Shown one piece after another: positions 1 through 7,718 of a stretch of DNA of 64,000 bases. The position numbers and the translations under genes were made by a program. The DNA is from Mycobacteroides saopaulense. Its GTDB lineage: Bacteria > Actinomycetota > Actinomycetes > Mycobacteriales > Mycobacteriaceae. The notes below the pieces were generated by a model, which made no database searches, was not told the origin of the DNA, and saw only the letters and a list, made by a program, of their open reading frames with translations. Each line of letters starts with the position of its first letter. Position 1 is the first letter of the stretch. The DNA is taken from assembly GCF_001456355.1 (NCBI RefSeq), contig NZ_CP010271.1, positions 3,658,001 through 3,722,000 of the forward strand. The letters run 5' to 3'.

Positions 1-310
1 CCATCGCCGACAGCCGAGCGGAGTCCGGGTAGCGCCGCATCACCACCACCGGTTCGCCCAATCCGCCGTCGGGATCGGTGAGATGCGAAACACCGACGTA
101 GCTGTCTCCCGAGATGCGGCTGTTGAGCGCCACCTCACGGGCACAAGCCCGTTCCCGAAGCTCCGGGGTGCTGAAATCCAGGAAGTTGGTGACGACGGGC
201 TTTTTGATCTTGTAGGCCCGCCCGCCAACCAAAATCACGATACCCGTGTGAGTTTCACGGATCTCCGCGCCGACGGAAGTGGGACTGACGGTCGATCGTA
301 GTGAGCGCAT
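1..310 (-). CDS. Phosphotransferase/AAA ATPase, Rv2004c-like (partial)
   Basis: The gene reads leftwards and its C-terminal part lies outside the window; 103 codons are visible from an ATG at 310. The N-terminus contains the pattern ETHTGIVILVGGRAYKIKKP followed by FLDFSTPELRERACAREVAL, which I recognise from the mycobacterial bifunctional aminoglycoside-phosphotransferase-like/ATP-binding proteins of the Rv2004c type. Members have an APH-like kinase domain followed by a P-loop domain; neither active site is visible here. It is transcribed divergently from an Acg-like nitroreductase. A DosR-like box sits 40 bp upstream, which agrees with Rv2004c belonging to the dormancy regulon. The family call is fairly sure; the substrate is unknown. 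Confidence 0.75.
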   Translation of the reverse strand, partial: MRSLRSTVSPTSVGAEIRETHTGIVILVGGRAYKIKKPVVTNFLDFSTPELRERACAREVALNSRISGDSYVGVSHLTDPDGGLGEPVVVMRRYPDSARLSAM

Positions 311-349
311 GAGTTCATCGTTGCGGTGCGGGCGATGCGGATATCCGGC

Positions 350-369
350 CATGGGACCCCGGTCCATGG
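350..369. promoter_or_regulatory. DosR-like box (Rv2004c-like gene side)
   Basis: The core reads GGGAC-CCCG-GTCC (353-365), matching the GGGAC-N4-GTCCC core of the mycobacterial DosR consensus; the outer bases do not match. It lies 40 bp upstream of the leftward Rv2004c-like start. The assignment is inference from the motif and from the neighbouring dormancy-type genes. Confidence 0.5.
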
Positions 370-428
370 GTCGTAAGTCACCAGTTATCCCCCGCCGAGG
401 CCTGGCCGGCCGGCTCCCCTGCACAGAC

Positions 429-448
429 TCGGGGACTTCGGGCACATC
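429..448. promoter_or_regulatory. DosR-like box (nitroreductase side)
   Basis: The left half-site TCGGGGACT agrees well with the DosR consensus TTSGGGACT. The right half, GGCAC, is degenerate. It lies 77 bp upstream of the Acg-like gene. With the box at 350-369, each divergent gene would have its own site. Confidence 0.45.
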
Positions 449-452
449 GCTG

Positions 453-473
453 GTGACCAAGTGCCCTGGTCAC
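453..473. promoter_or_regulatory. 7-7-7 inverted repeat upstream of the nitroreductase
   Basis: GTGACCA (453-459) and TGGTCAC (467-473) are perfect inverted arms around a 7-nt spacer, 52 bp upstream of the nitroreductase ATG and just downstream of the DosR-like box. It could be an operator for a second regulator; no cognate protein is evident nearby. Confidence 0.35.
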
Positions 474-525
474 GTTCGAAGGCATATCCAAGAGTCGATA
501 CCACCACCAGCCGAGCGGAGCCGAC

Positions 526-1518
526 ATGCCCAAGACAATGGTTCACATCGACGTCATCCAGACCGCGATCCAACTTGCCTGCCGCGCACCGTCTCTGCAC
601 AACACTCAGCCGTGGCGCTGGGTTATCGACCATGGATCAGGGCCGGGCGATCTGCATCTGTATCTGGACCGCACGCGATGCGTCAAACGGACCGACGGTG
701 CCGGCCGTGAAGCGATCATCAGCTGCGGCGCGGCGCTCGACCATTTCCGAGTCGCGATGGCCTCGGCGGGCTGGATGGCCCGTGTCGAGCGAATCCCCGA
801 CCCAGACAACCCGGACCATCTGGCCACCATTACCTTCTCCCCCAGGACCGTTGTGGTGGTAGGGGATCGTCGACGCGCCGACGCGATCCTGCAGCGCCGC
901 ACCGATCGGCTGCCCTTCGAGTCGCCGCCGAACTGGTCGCAGTTCGCCCGGATGCTCAACGCAGTGATCGCCGACCGCGCGGTGATTCTCGATGTGATCG
1001 ACGACGTGCTGCGGCCGAGATTGGCCGACGCCTCGGCCCTCAGCGACGCACTGCGCATCTACGACTCGGCCTACCAAACCGAACTCGATTGGTGGACAGC
1101 ACCGTTCACATTGGAGGACGGTATTCCACGCAGCGCACTGGTATCGGCCGCCGACAGCGATCACGTCGATATCGGCCGAACCTTTCCGGTTGTCACGGAG
1201 CGGACCGAGCGACCCGGACTACACGAGGACCAGGCCAAGGTGCTGGCGTTGTCTACGGCCAGAGATACCCCGAAGAACCTGTTGCGCTGCGGTGAGCTGC
1301 TCTCGGAGGTGTTGTTGGAGGCCACGCTCGCCGGACTGGCGACCTGCACCATCACCCACATGCTGGAGCTGACAGCGAGTCGCGAAGTTGTCGGCGCTGC
1401 CATCGGCAGGGCGCACCCTCAGGCGCTCATACGGGTGGGCCTGGCTCCGACCTTCGGCCGCGTCTCGCCGCCGACTCCCCGCCGGTCGCTGGCCGACGTG
1501 CTCGAGATTCGCGGTTAG
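526..1518 (+). CDS. Acg-family FMN nitroreductase-like protein
   Basis: This 330-residue protein begins MPKTMVHIDVIQTAIQLACR and continues with APSLHNTQPWRW, the N-terminal FMN-contact pattern of the Acg (Rv2032)/nitroreductase family. The C-terminal part, from about residue 235, has the helix pattern ending in ALIRVGLAP found in tandem-fold nitroreductases. Mycobacterial Acg proteins are dormancy-regulon flavoproteins that lack normal nitroreductase activity and may sequester FMN. The gene is followed after 6 nt by a universal stress protein, so the two probably form an operon. DosR-like boxes lie upstream. The family call is firm; activity is not established from sequence. Confidence 0.85.
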   Translation: MPKTMVHIDVIQTAIQLACRAPSLHNTQPWRWVIDHGSGPGDLHLYLDRTRCVKRTDGAGREAIISCGAALDHFRVAMASAGWMARVERIPDPDNPDHLATITFSPRTVVVVGDRRRADAILQRRTDRLPFESPPNWSQFARMLNAVIADRAVILDVIDDVLRPRLADASALSDALRIYDSAYQTELDWWTAPFTLEDGIPRSALVSAADSDHVDIGRTFPVVTERTERPGLHEDQAKVLALSTARDTPKNLLRCGELLSEVLLEATLAGLATCTITHMLELTASREVVGAAIGRAHPQALIRVGLAPTFGRVSPPTPRRSLADVLEIRG

Positions 1519-1524
1519 GACACG

Positions 1525-2385
1525 GTGATGAACAGCATCGGTACAACCGCACCCGCGGTGGTGGTCGGCATTGACGGATCACGGTCGGCGGTCCGCGCCG
1601 CGATATGGGCGGTCGACGAGGCATTGCATCGTGACGTGCCGCTGCGCCTGGTCCACGTGACGCCCCAGGTGGAGTTTCCTGAGTTCAGCGACGAACGCAG
1701 TCCCGCCGGGACAGCCGTGCGGCACGCGTTTCGCGAGATAGGCGCCACCCGAAAACCGGTGAAGGTGGAAGCCGAGATCCGGCACGGGCGAGTCGCGGAC
1801 GTCCTGTTGGACGCCTCGCGCAGCGCCGTCATGCTCTGCGTGGGAGCGATCGGCATCAGCGGCTCCGACACCCGCACGGTCGGATCCACCGCCGCCGAGG
1901 TCCTTCGCTCGGTGCGCTGCCCCGTCGCGGTGATCCGCGATGACCCATCGTGGCTCGGTGCAACGCCCGCGGTGGTGGTGGAGGTCGACGAATCCCATGA
2001 GTCGGTCGCGTCGCTGGAGCTGGCCGCTCACGAGGCCCGGCTGCGCGGTGCGCCGATGCGGGTGCTGCTACGCCATCGCCCGATCGGGCAGTCCGGCCAG
2101 CGGGTCGCCACCTTGGCGCGTGCGGATCGGCGAATGACAGCCGTCCTACTGGAGCGGCGCCTGGCACCGCTGCGGGTGCGGCATCCCGATCTGGACATCC
2201 GTGCCCTCGACCCGGTGGGCGGCACACTGGATTACTTAGAACGCCACGGACATACCGTGCAACTAGTGGTCGTCGGGGCCGGCGACGCGGCCCACGTTCA
2301 AGAGCTGGTCGGCCCCAACGGGTGCGGTGTCCTGGGCCGGACACACTGTTCGGTCCTCATCGCAGCACGGCAGCGTCTGCTGTAG
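1525..2385 (+). CDS. Tandem universal stress protein (UspA fold)
   Basis: This 286-residue protein has two Usp domains. The first starts with VVVGIDGSRSAVRAA and carries a near-consensus ATP-binding motif GAIGISGSDTRTVGST (G-x2-G-x9-G-S/T) at about residues 110-125, followed by CPVAVI. The second (about residues 150-286) is degenerate at this motif, with VVVGAGDAAHV but no full nucleotide loop. Mycobacterial tandem Usps bind ATP and belong to the hypoxia/NO response. Two ATGs lie near the start (1528 as well as the one used). It follows the Acg-like gene after 6 nt, so the pair is probably co-transcribed. Confidence 0.85.
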   Translation: MMNSIGTTAPAVVVGIDGSRSAVRAAIWAVDEALHRDVPLRLVHVTPQVEFPEFSDERSPAGTAVRHAFREIGATRKPVKVEAEIRHGRVADVLLDASRSAVMLCVGAIGISGSDTRTVGSTAAEVLRSVRCPVAVIRDDPSWLGATPAVVVEVDESHESVASLELAAHEARLRGAPMRVLLRHRPIGQSGQRVATLARADRRMTAVLLERRLAPLRVRHPDLDIRALDPVGGTLDYLERHGHTVQLVVVGAGDAAHVQELVGPNGCGVLGRTHCSVLIAARQRLL

Positions 2386-2412
2386 ACGGCGCCGCGCAGC
2401 TATCCGCGTTTG

Positions 2413-2428
2413 GGGTACCTCGCTACTC
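2413..2428. promoter_or_regulatory. Island box A (GAGTA-N6-TACTC, one mismatch)
   Basis: The sequence GGGTACCTCGCTACTC differs from the dyad GAGTA-N6-TACTC at one position. It lies between the Usp gene and the small I9-like gene, 92 nt before that gene's ATG. It is one of seven copies, each upstream of an accessory transcription unit. Confidence 0.5.
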
Positions 2429-2453
2429 ACGTCATCGAGACCGTGGCAGGTCA

Positions 2454-2488
2454 GGATCTGTTGTGTACCGCTTGTACACAACAGATCC
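2454..2488. promoter_or_regulatory. 15-bp perfect inverted repeat (hairpin or operator)
   Basis: Arms GGATCTGTTGTGTAC (2454-2468) and their exact reverse complement (2474-2488) flank a 5-nt loop, CGCTT. There is no T-run in either direction, so a plain intrinsic terminator for the Usp gene is unlikely. The repeat lies 32 nt before the ATG at 2521 and would form a strong hairpin in that gene's leader, or serve as an operator. Confidence 0.6.
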
Positions 2489-2520
2489 GATCTACATGGC
2501 CTTTGCCGGGAGGAGTCGAC

Positions 2521-2946
2521 ATGATCACGCGAACAGCCCCCCACAGCGTCTCGCCCGACGTCAACCTCCTCATCCTGGTCGAGGCCGGCCCCGCACACGA
2601 TCTTCGCGAGCACCCGGGCGAAACCAATTCGGCCGCACCTATTTTTGAGGCCATCCGGGCCGCCGGGCACACAGTCTCACCCCTGCACACCAACGCAGCG
2701 AGCGTGCCCCCGGAACTTCGATCGATTTTCGTGGTCACCGCCGCCTCCGGCCCTGAATTCGACCAGCTCGACGAGCAGCTACGGGCACTCCCGGGCGTCA
2801 CCGCCACCTACCTGGAGTTCGACGATGCCTACCCACCGCCTGCCCGCCCCAGGACGGTACCGCGCAGTGGTCAGCGCTGGACCGCGGCCCGCCGTCTCAG
2901 ACGCGGCGGGCTCACCGCGCTCGACGCAAGCAGACTGGCCGGCTAG
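2521..2946 (+). CDS. Small I9-like (subtilisin propeptide fold) protein
   Basis: The 141-residue product starts at an ATG preceded by GGGAGGAG. I do not recognise a named family. The predicted order of elements is strand (NLLILVEAG), helix (IFEAIRAAG), strand (RSIFVVTA), helix (FDQLDEQLRAL), strand (PGVTATYLEFDDAYPP). This resembles the I9/propeptide fold that chaperones or inhibits S8 proteases. The basic tail (about residues 108-141) is Arg-rich. It converges, 14 bp apart, on a second I9-like gene that is translationally coupled to a subtilisin. Box A and a long hairpin precede it. A trans-acting inhibitor or foldase role is inference. Confidence 0.55.
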   Translation: MITRTAPHSVSPDVNLLILVEAGPAHDLREHPGETNSAAPIFEAIRAAGHTVSPLHTNAASVPPELRSIFVVTAASGPEFDQLDEQLRALPGVTATYLEFDDAYPPPARPRTVPRSGQRWTAARRLRRGGLTALDASRLAG

Positions 2947-2960
2947 CTCCTACAGTGTTG

Positions 2961-3185
2961 CTATTGGATTCCCGCGTTCGGAGGCGCGATATGCGCCTGC
3001 CCTTCCGGCTCCACAACCATCACTCCCGGGATATCCACCAGTGCGGCAGCATTCGCGATATCGCCTGATACCACACCGATTTCGCGGTGCACTTGCATAC
3101 CCGCCAAACCGGCTGCCCGCAACGCGGCCACCGTACCGTCGAAATCACGCTCTTCGATCGTCACGGTGACCCGCTGCGACGTCAC
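2961..3185 (-). CDS. I9-type stand-alone propeptide/inhibitor
   Basis: This is a 74-residue protein starting at a GTG whose bases overlap the stop of the upstream S8 protease (GTGA), so translation is coupled. The sequence follows the compact I9 pattern: VTVTIEERDF, a helix (TVAALRAAGL), MQVHREIGVVSGDI, a second helix, then IPGVMVVEPEGQAHIAPP. Small proteins of this kind next to S8 peptidases are often mislabelled ketohydroxyglutarate aldolase. I infer that it folds or inhibits its partner subtilisin in trans. No signal peptide is present. Confidence 0.7.
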   Translation of the reverse strand: MTSQRVTVTIEERDFDGTVAALRAAGLAGMQVHREIGVVSGDIANAAALVDIPGVMVVEPEGQAHIAPPNAGIQ

Positions 3186-4462
3186 TGTGGGGCCTGCACA
3201 AGCCCGGCACCGACGTCTACGGCCGGAACGTTGAGTGGTGCCGCATTCTGCAGGAGCACCGCCCAGAGCTGCCTGCCGGTGAGCCCGGTGGCTTCGCACC
3301 ACAATGCCGCGATACCAGAGACATGCGGGGTGGCCATGCTGGTGCCGCTGATCGTGTTGTAGCGCTTGGGCATCGGCCAGGACGAATACACGTCAACGCC
3401 CGGCCCGGCGAGATCGATACGGCCCGCGGCCTTCGTCTTGGTGCTCGAGCGCGCCGAGAACCAGCCCGGATTCAACGACGAATCCACTGCCGCGATGGCC
3501 ATGATCGAGCGGCTGTTCGCGGGCACGCCGACAAACCCGTAGTTCCCGATCCTCCGATTTGCGTTGTTTCCGGCCGCGGCGATGATCAGGGAGCCGTGGT
3601 CGAGCGCACGCTGCCCGACCGTCTCGTAGGCAAGCGATATCTTGTCGACGTTGGCCCCCAAAGACATCGAGATGATCGCGCAGTTATTGGCCACCGCCCA
3701 GTTGATGCCCGCCAGGATGCCACCGTCGGCACCCGACCCCGCGTTGCTCAGCACCTTGCCCGCGAAGATCTCCGCCTCGGTCGCCGCCCCGTAGCGGCGG
3801 CCTCCCCGCGGGGAACGCGGTCCACACGAGGTACCGATGCAGTGTGTGCCGTGACCGTGTCCGTCATCGGCGGTCTCCCCGTCGATGAACGATTGCATGG
3901 TGACGTGCCGCTTCTTGAAGTCAGGATGCGAGGCATCGAAACCGGTGTCCAACACCGCCACCCGCACACCACGGCCGGTTTTGGTGCTGGTGGTCGTCCT
4001 CGTCGCCTGTAGGCCCCAGGTCGACGTGTCGGTGTCGACGTAGGCGGCGGTGAGCTCATCGACCGCGGACGTCGCCGTGTCGGCCTGCAACCGCGCGAAG
4101 AAGTCGGAGACACCATGCTGATAACCGCTGAGGTACTCGGGCGAGGTGATCGTGAGCGCATGGTGGATCAGTTCCGGCTCGACCGACAGCACCACGTCGC
4201 CGGCTTCCGCGGCGGCCTGAAGCGCCGCGGTCTGATCGGCATCGGAGTCGACGACTGCCAGTCCCAACTCGTCGAACACCGTGGCATCGGCATCGACGAC
4301 CGCACTGATGTCCATCGCCTGGTTCTGAAAATCACTGCTGTGCGCGATATTCGACAGTCCGGCGACGCCCGCGAGGGCATTGGCGCGATTTCCGCGAGCC
4401 TTCACCGGGGCCAACACGACCACATGCCTTCCGGTATAGATTTCCGCGTCGGTGTTAGTCAT
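3182..4462 (-). CDS. Subtilisin-like S8 serine protease
   Basis: The 426-residue protein starts at the ATG at 4462, with AGGA upstream; more upstream starts extend into unlikely sequence. Residues 1-150 look like a prodomain and the rest is an S8 catalytic domain. The triad is Asp172 (VAVLDTGFD), His204 (GHGHGTHCIG) and Ser375 (SGTSMATPHVSG), with the oxyanion Asn in AAAGNNAN. There is no signal peptide or membrane segment, which is unusual for a subtilisin. It is translationally coupled to a downstream I9-type protein. A degenerate GAGTG-N6-TACCT element (4575-4590) and box B (4658-4673) are the nearest copies of the island dyad. The substrate is unknown. Confidence 0.88.
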   Translation of the reverse strand: MTNTDAEIYTGRHVVVLAPVKARGNRANALAGVAGLSNIAHSSDFQNQAMDISAVVDADATVFDELGLAVVDSDADQTAALQAAAEAGDVVLSVEPELIHHALTITSPEYLSGYQHGVSDFFARLQADTATSAVDELTAAYVDTDTSTWGLQATRTTTSTKTGRGVRVAVLDTGFDASHPDFKKRHVTMQSFIDGETADDGHGHGTHCIGTSCGPRSPRGGRRYGAATEAEIFAGKVLSNAGSGADGGILAGINWAVANNCAIISMSLGANVDKISLAYETVGQRALDHGSLIIAAAGNNANRRIGNYGFVGVPANSRSIMAIAAVDSSLNPGWFSARSSTKTKAAGRIDLAGPGVDVYSSWPMPKRYNTISGTSMATPHVSGIAALWCEATGLTGRQLWAVLLQNAAPLNVPAVDVGAGLVQAPQ

Positions 4463-4657
4463 TTCTAGGTCCGTCCTTCCTGACGTACGTGATGGAAAGC
4501 CGCAGACGCCATCGGGATACAGACGCACTGGTTCGGCTGCCAGCAATGATCGGCGGCATCGTGCGATTCCGAATGAGTGGTCCACTACCTGCATTTGGCC
4601 GCAGTCACCTCAGGGCCGGCCAGGCGAAGACGTCGCGCTTCATCGCCCGCACGAACG

Positions 4658-4673
4658 AAGTAGTCCGCTACTC
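4658..4673. promoter_or_regulatory. Island box B (GAGTA-N6-TACTC, one mismatch)
   Basis: The sequence AAGTAGTCCGCTACTC differs from the dyad only at the first base. It lies 62 nt before the holin-like ATG and could also serve the divergent S8 gene, whose start is 195 nt away. Confidence 0.55.
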
Positions 4674-4735
4674 GCGCAGGTGCCCGTCCACCGGTCTTAC
4701 GGTTCGTGCAGACCTATCACCCCGAGGAGCCGACC

Positions 4736-4981
4736 ATGACAACGCTTGAACGCCAGGCAATCCGGCAACCGTCAAACACCCCGACAACCAAGGTGGCGGC
4801 CAGCGGCACGGCCGGCGCGATCTCGGTTCTGCTGGTGTTCGTCCTCGGCAAGTTCGACGTCGAGATACCGGGAGACGTCGGGTCGGCCATCACCGTGCTC
4901 TTCTCCGTGGCCTCCGGCTACCTGGTGCGCGAACGCATCGTTCTGCAGCAGTCGGCACCGGCGGGCACGGATGACGATTGA
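4736..4981 (+). CDS. Holin-like small membrane protein
   Basis: The 81-residue protein starts at an ATG preceded by GAGGAG. After a polar N-terminus come two hydrophobic segments, about residues 22-38 (AGAISVLLVFVLG) and 46-62 (VGSAITVLFSVASGYLV), separated by KFDVEIPGD and followed by a charged tail. The pattern TKVAASGTAGA...DVEIPGDV...GYLVRE resembles small two-helix membrane or holin proteins of actinobacteriophages. No endolysin or other phage gene is near. It stands alone between the S8 protease and the LuxR gene with box B upstream. A membrane-permeabilising role is inference only. Confidence 0.55.
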   Translation: MTTLERQAIRQPSNTPTTKVAASGTAGAISVLLVFVLGKFDVEIPGDVGSAITVLFSVASGYLVRERIVLQQSAPAGTDDD

Positions 4982-5005
4982 CCCGCCGAATCATGGGCGG
5001 TGTGC

Positions 5006-7708
5006 CTACTGCGGTGGGTCGGCCAGATCGCTCCATACGATCTTGGCGAGCTGATCGCGGTCCACGACATCGAGTTTGATGCAGGCGCGGTAGATGTGCC
5101 CCTCGATGGTGCGCACCGAGAGAGTGAGGCGCTCGGCGATCTCGCGGTTGCACAAGCCTTCACCGATCAGGGCCGCGATCTCGCGCTCGCGCGCGGTGAC
5201 CGGCAGCGGACGCGCGGCGGCCCGGATGGCCGGCGTGGCCGCACCGCCACACTGGCCGGCTATCCGCAGTGCACGGGCTGCGGACTCGGCGCTCTTGCTT
5301 CGATCTCCACCGCGACTCAGCAGCGCTACCGCTTGCGCGGCGGCATCTGCCGCCGACAGCAACAGACCCGCATTCTCGAATTCGACACTGGCCTGGGCCA
5401 GTGCCGCGGCATCGGCCGCGCCGACAGCGAGTGCGTGCCGTGCGTACAGCCCCACCAGTGGACCGTGTACCCGCGGGGTCAGTGAGTCAAGGCGGCGCCC
5501 CACCGTCCGGTCCCCGAACCGCGCCGCGTGGTGCAGCGCCTCGGCCTCCACCGCGTACTGCCCGGCGGTGTGCGCGGTATCGGCCGCACGGCGGGCGATA
5601 TCCACCGCCGACCGATCTGCACCGCGTGCCGCGGCCACCCAGGACTTCGCGATCAGCAGCTGCGGGTCGTGCAGTGCAACGAATTGCCCTGAGTGTTCCC
5701 CCGATTCGGTCAACACGCGCTCCGCGTCTTCGACCTTCCCGAGCGCCGCGTAGGCACGTGCCAGCAGCAGTCGCGCGGGAAGCTGCCATGGCAGCGGTCT
5801 CTCGGCGTTGAGTGCCGCCAGCGCCTGTTCGATAGAAGTAATCGCCGTGGGGAAAGCCCCGCGGTGCACGGCGACCAGCCCGGCCATGATCCGCGCTATC
5901 GCCCACGCGAGAAACTGTCCGGCAGAGGAGAACTCGGTGTACTCGGTAACGCGGCGGTCGGCCAGCCGCAGTTGCCCGGTGTACACGAGCGCCAGCACGT
6001 CGCAGTAGCGCACCATCACCGCGATCATGCCGTCGGTGGACCGTTTCTGTGCGCGGCATCTCGCCGCGATCGGCTCGAATTCGTCACCGCGCCCGGCGAC
6101 GGGCAGCGCCAATCCGATACCGAATGCCGCGAACTCCACGGCCTGTCGGGGAGCCTCCGGGTCCGAGAGCACGACGGTCGCGGCGGCAAGCCCCTCATCG
6201 AACTGGTTCTCGTGCACGGCCAATGCCGCGCCCGTCGCGTCGACGACCAGTTTCAGGGCCGGATGCTGGACGCGTTCGCGTAGCAGAGCCATCAGCTGAT
6301 GGGCACGCGGGACATCGCCCATCGACCAGAACGCGATGGAGACGAGCGGAAGGCCCCAGAGGACCAGCGAGAGTTCGTCGAGCTGGTCTGGATCGAACTC
6401 GGCGAGCGCCTGCTCGGCCTCCTCGGGGCGCCCCTGCCAGAGCAGAGCGCGGGAAAGCACCTCGGCGGCACGCAGACCTCCGTCGCGTTCGACCGCGCAC
6501 CGCGCCAAGTGTTCCCCGACGGGGAGGTTGGACAGGTATATGGCGTCCTTCGCAGCGGAGACCAACAGGGCCGGGTCGGTGGCTTCGTCGCTTTCGACGG
6601 ACAGTTGCGCGAGCCGAATGCGTTTAGCCGCCGAGTCGATATCGCGCTCCCGGAGCGCCCGCACAAGCTGACCGCGCAGACGGCGGCCGGAGGCGGTTCC
6701 CACTCTGCGCCGGACCACCTCGCCCAGCATCGGATGGCTGAACCGCACGTTGATACGGCGGCCATCGGACTCGACGCGGACAAAGCCGGAGATCTCCGCG
6801 CCATCCAGCGCGTCACTGCCCCCGATCTCGCACAACGTGTCCAGATCAAGCGGTTCACACAGGGACAGCAGTTTCAGCACGTTGAGTACGTCGCCGTCCA
6901 ACTGTTCGAGGCGGTCTCCGAGCAGCGCGGCCAGGCCCGAGGGGACCACCGTGTTGCCGCGCAGCTGCCACACCCCGTTGACAGCCGTCAGGGATCCCGC
7001 TTCGATCGCACCCTCCACCAGGTGGCGCAGGAACAGCGGATTTCCACCGGACGATTCCCACATCACGTCTGCGCTCAGCCCCTCCAGCGCACCGCCCAGC
7101 ACCGATTCGACGAGCGCGACGCTCTGCTCCTTGGTAAACGCCTCGAGTTCGAACCGGCGCAGATAGTCGTCTTTCCACAACGCGGTGACAGCATCCGGAA
7201 CGGGCTCACCGCTACGCACCGTGGCGACCAACCGGCCGGCATGCCCGACCGCTATCTGATGCAGCAATGTCGCCGACAGGTCGTCCAGCAGATGGGCATC
7301 GTCGATTCCGATGATCGGATGTGGCGACGCGACAATGGATTCCCGCGCCGCGGCGATGAGTGCCGCCGGATCACGCGATCCAGTCGTCTGTATCCAATGG
7401 GCGAACACTCCCAATGGAATACTGCGCGACGACTCGGTGCATGCCACCCAGCGAACCTGGCATCCCAACGAGTCGGTGACGGTACGCGCGAGGGTCGTCT
7501 TGCCGACTCCGGCGGAGCCGACCAACACCACCCCACACGACACACTGTCCGTCAGCGTCGAGCGAACGGCATCGAATTCGGTTGGGCGGTCGAGCAACTG
7601 CCAGCTCCCCGACATGGGAAAAGAGTCTAGATCGCGATGGCGGTTTGCGTGAGCCAGTCCGCGGGACGGCTTCTCCTGCCCGGCGATTTTGGTGATCGAA
7701 ACTGTCAT
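5006..7708 (-). CDS. LuxR-family P-loop (LAL/MalT-type) transcription regulator
   Basis: The 900-residue product starts at the ATG at 7708, preceded by GAGAAGG. The ATPase module has Walker A GSAGVGKT (residues 64-71) and a Walker B-like IIGIDDAHLLD (132-142). A long helical, TPR-like middle follows. The last 66 residues are a GerE/LuxR helix-turn-helix (VTAREREIAALIGEG, NREIAERLTLSVRTIEGHI). Large regulators of this kind respond to a ligand or partner through the ATPase/TPR part. It lies 10 bp downstream of the catalase-like gene and is probably co-transcribed with it, so it would be controlled from box C. I infer that it may bind the GAGTA-N6-TACTC dyads around it. Confidence 0.88.
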   Translation of the reverse strand: MTVSITKIAGQEKPSRGLAHANRHRDLDSFPMSGSWQLLDRPTEFDAVRSTLTDSVSCGVVLVGSAGVGKTTLARTVTDSLGCQVRWVACTESSRSIPLGVFAHWIQTTGSRDPAALIAAARESIVASPHPIIGIDDAHLLDDLSATLLHQIAVGHAGRLVATVRSGEPVPDAVTALWKDDYLRRFELEAFTKEQSVALVESVLGGALEGLSADVMWESSGGNPLFLRHLVEGAIEAGSLTAVNGVWQLRGNTVVPSGLAALLGDRLEQLDGDVLNVLKLLSLCEPLDLDTLCEIGGSDALDGAEISGFVRVESDGRRINVRFSHPMLGEVVRRRVGTASGRRLRGQLVRALRERDIDSAAKRIRLAQLSVESDEATDPALLVSAAKDAIYLSNLPVGEHLARCAVERDGGLRAAEVLSRALLWQGRPEEAEQALAEFDPDQLDELSLVLWGLPLVSIAFWSMGDVPRAHQLMALLRERVQHPALKLVVDATGAALAVHENQFDEGLAAATVVLSDPEAPRQAVEFAAFGIGLALPVAGRGDEFEPIAARCRAQKRSTDGMIAVMVRYCDVLALVYTGQLRLADRRVTEYTEFSSAGQFLAWAIARIMAGLVAVHRGAFPTAITSIEQALAALNAERPLPWQLPARLLLARAYAALGKVEDAERVLTESGEHSGQFVALHDPQLLIAKSWVAAARGADRSAVDIARRAADTAHTAGQYAVEAEALHHAARFGDRTVGRRLDSLTPRVHGPLVGLYARHALAVGAADAAALAQASVEFENAGLLLSAADAAAQAVALLSRGGDRSKSAESAARALRIAGQCGGAATPAIRAAARPLPVTAREREIAALIGEGLCNREIAERLTLSVRTIEGHIYRACIKLDVVDRDQLAKIVWSDLADPPQ

Positions 7709-7718
7709 CGCAACCTTC

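Noticed and set aside
6299..7630. Long open frame on the plus strand opposite the LuxR gene
   Set aside because: It lies wholly antisense to a gene with clear Walker and HTH motifs. Its composition (Arg/Gln/Asp-rich) is that of a GC-rich shadow frame.
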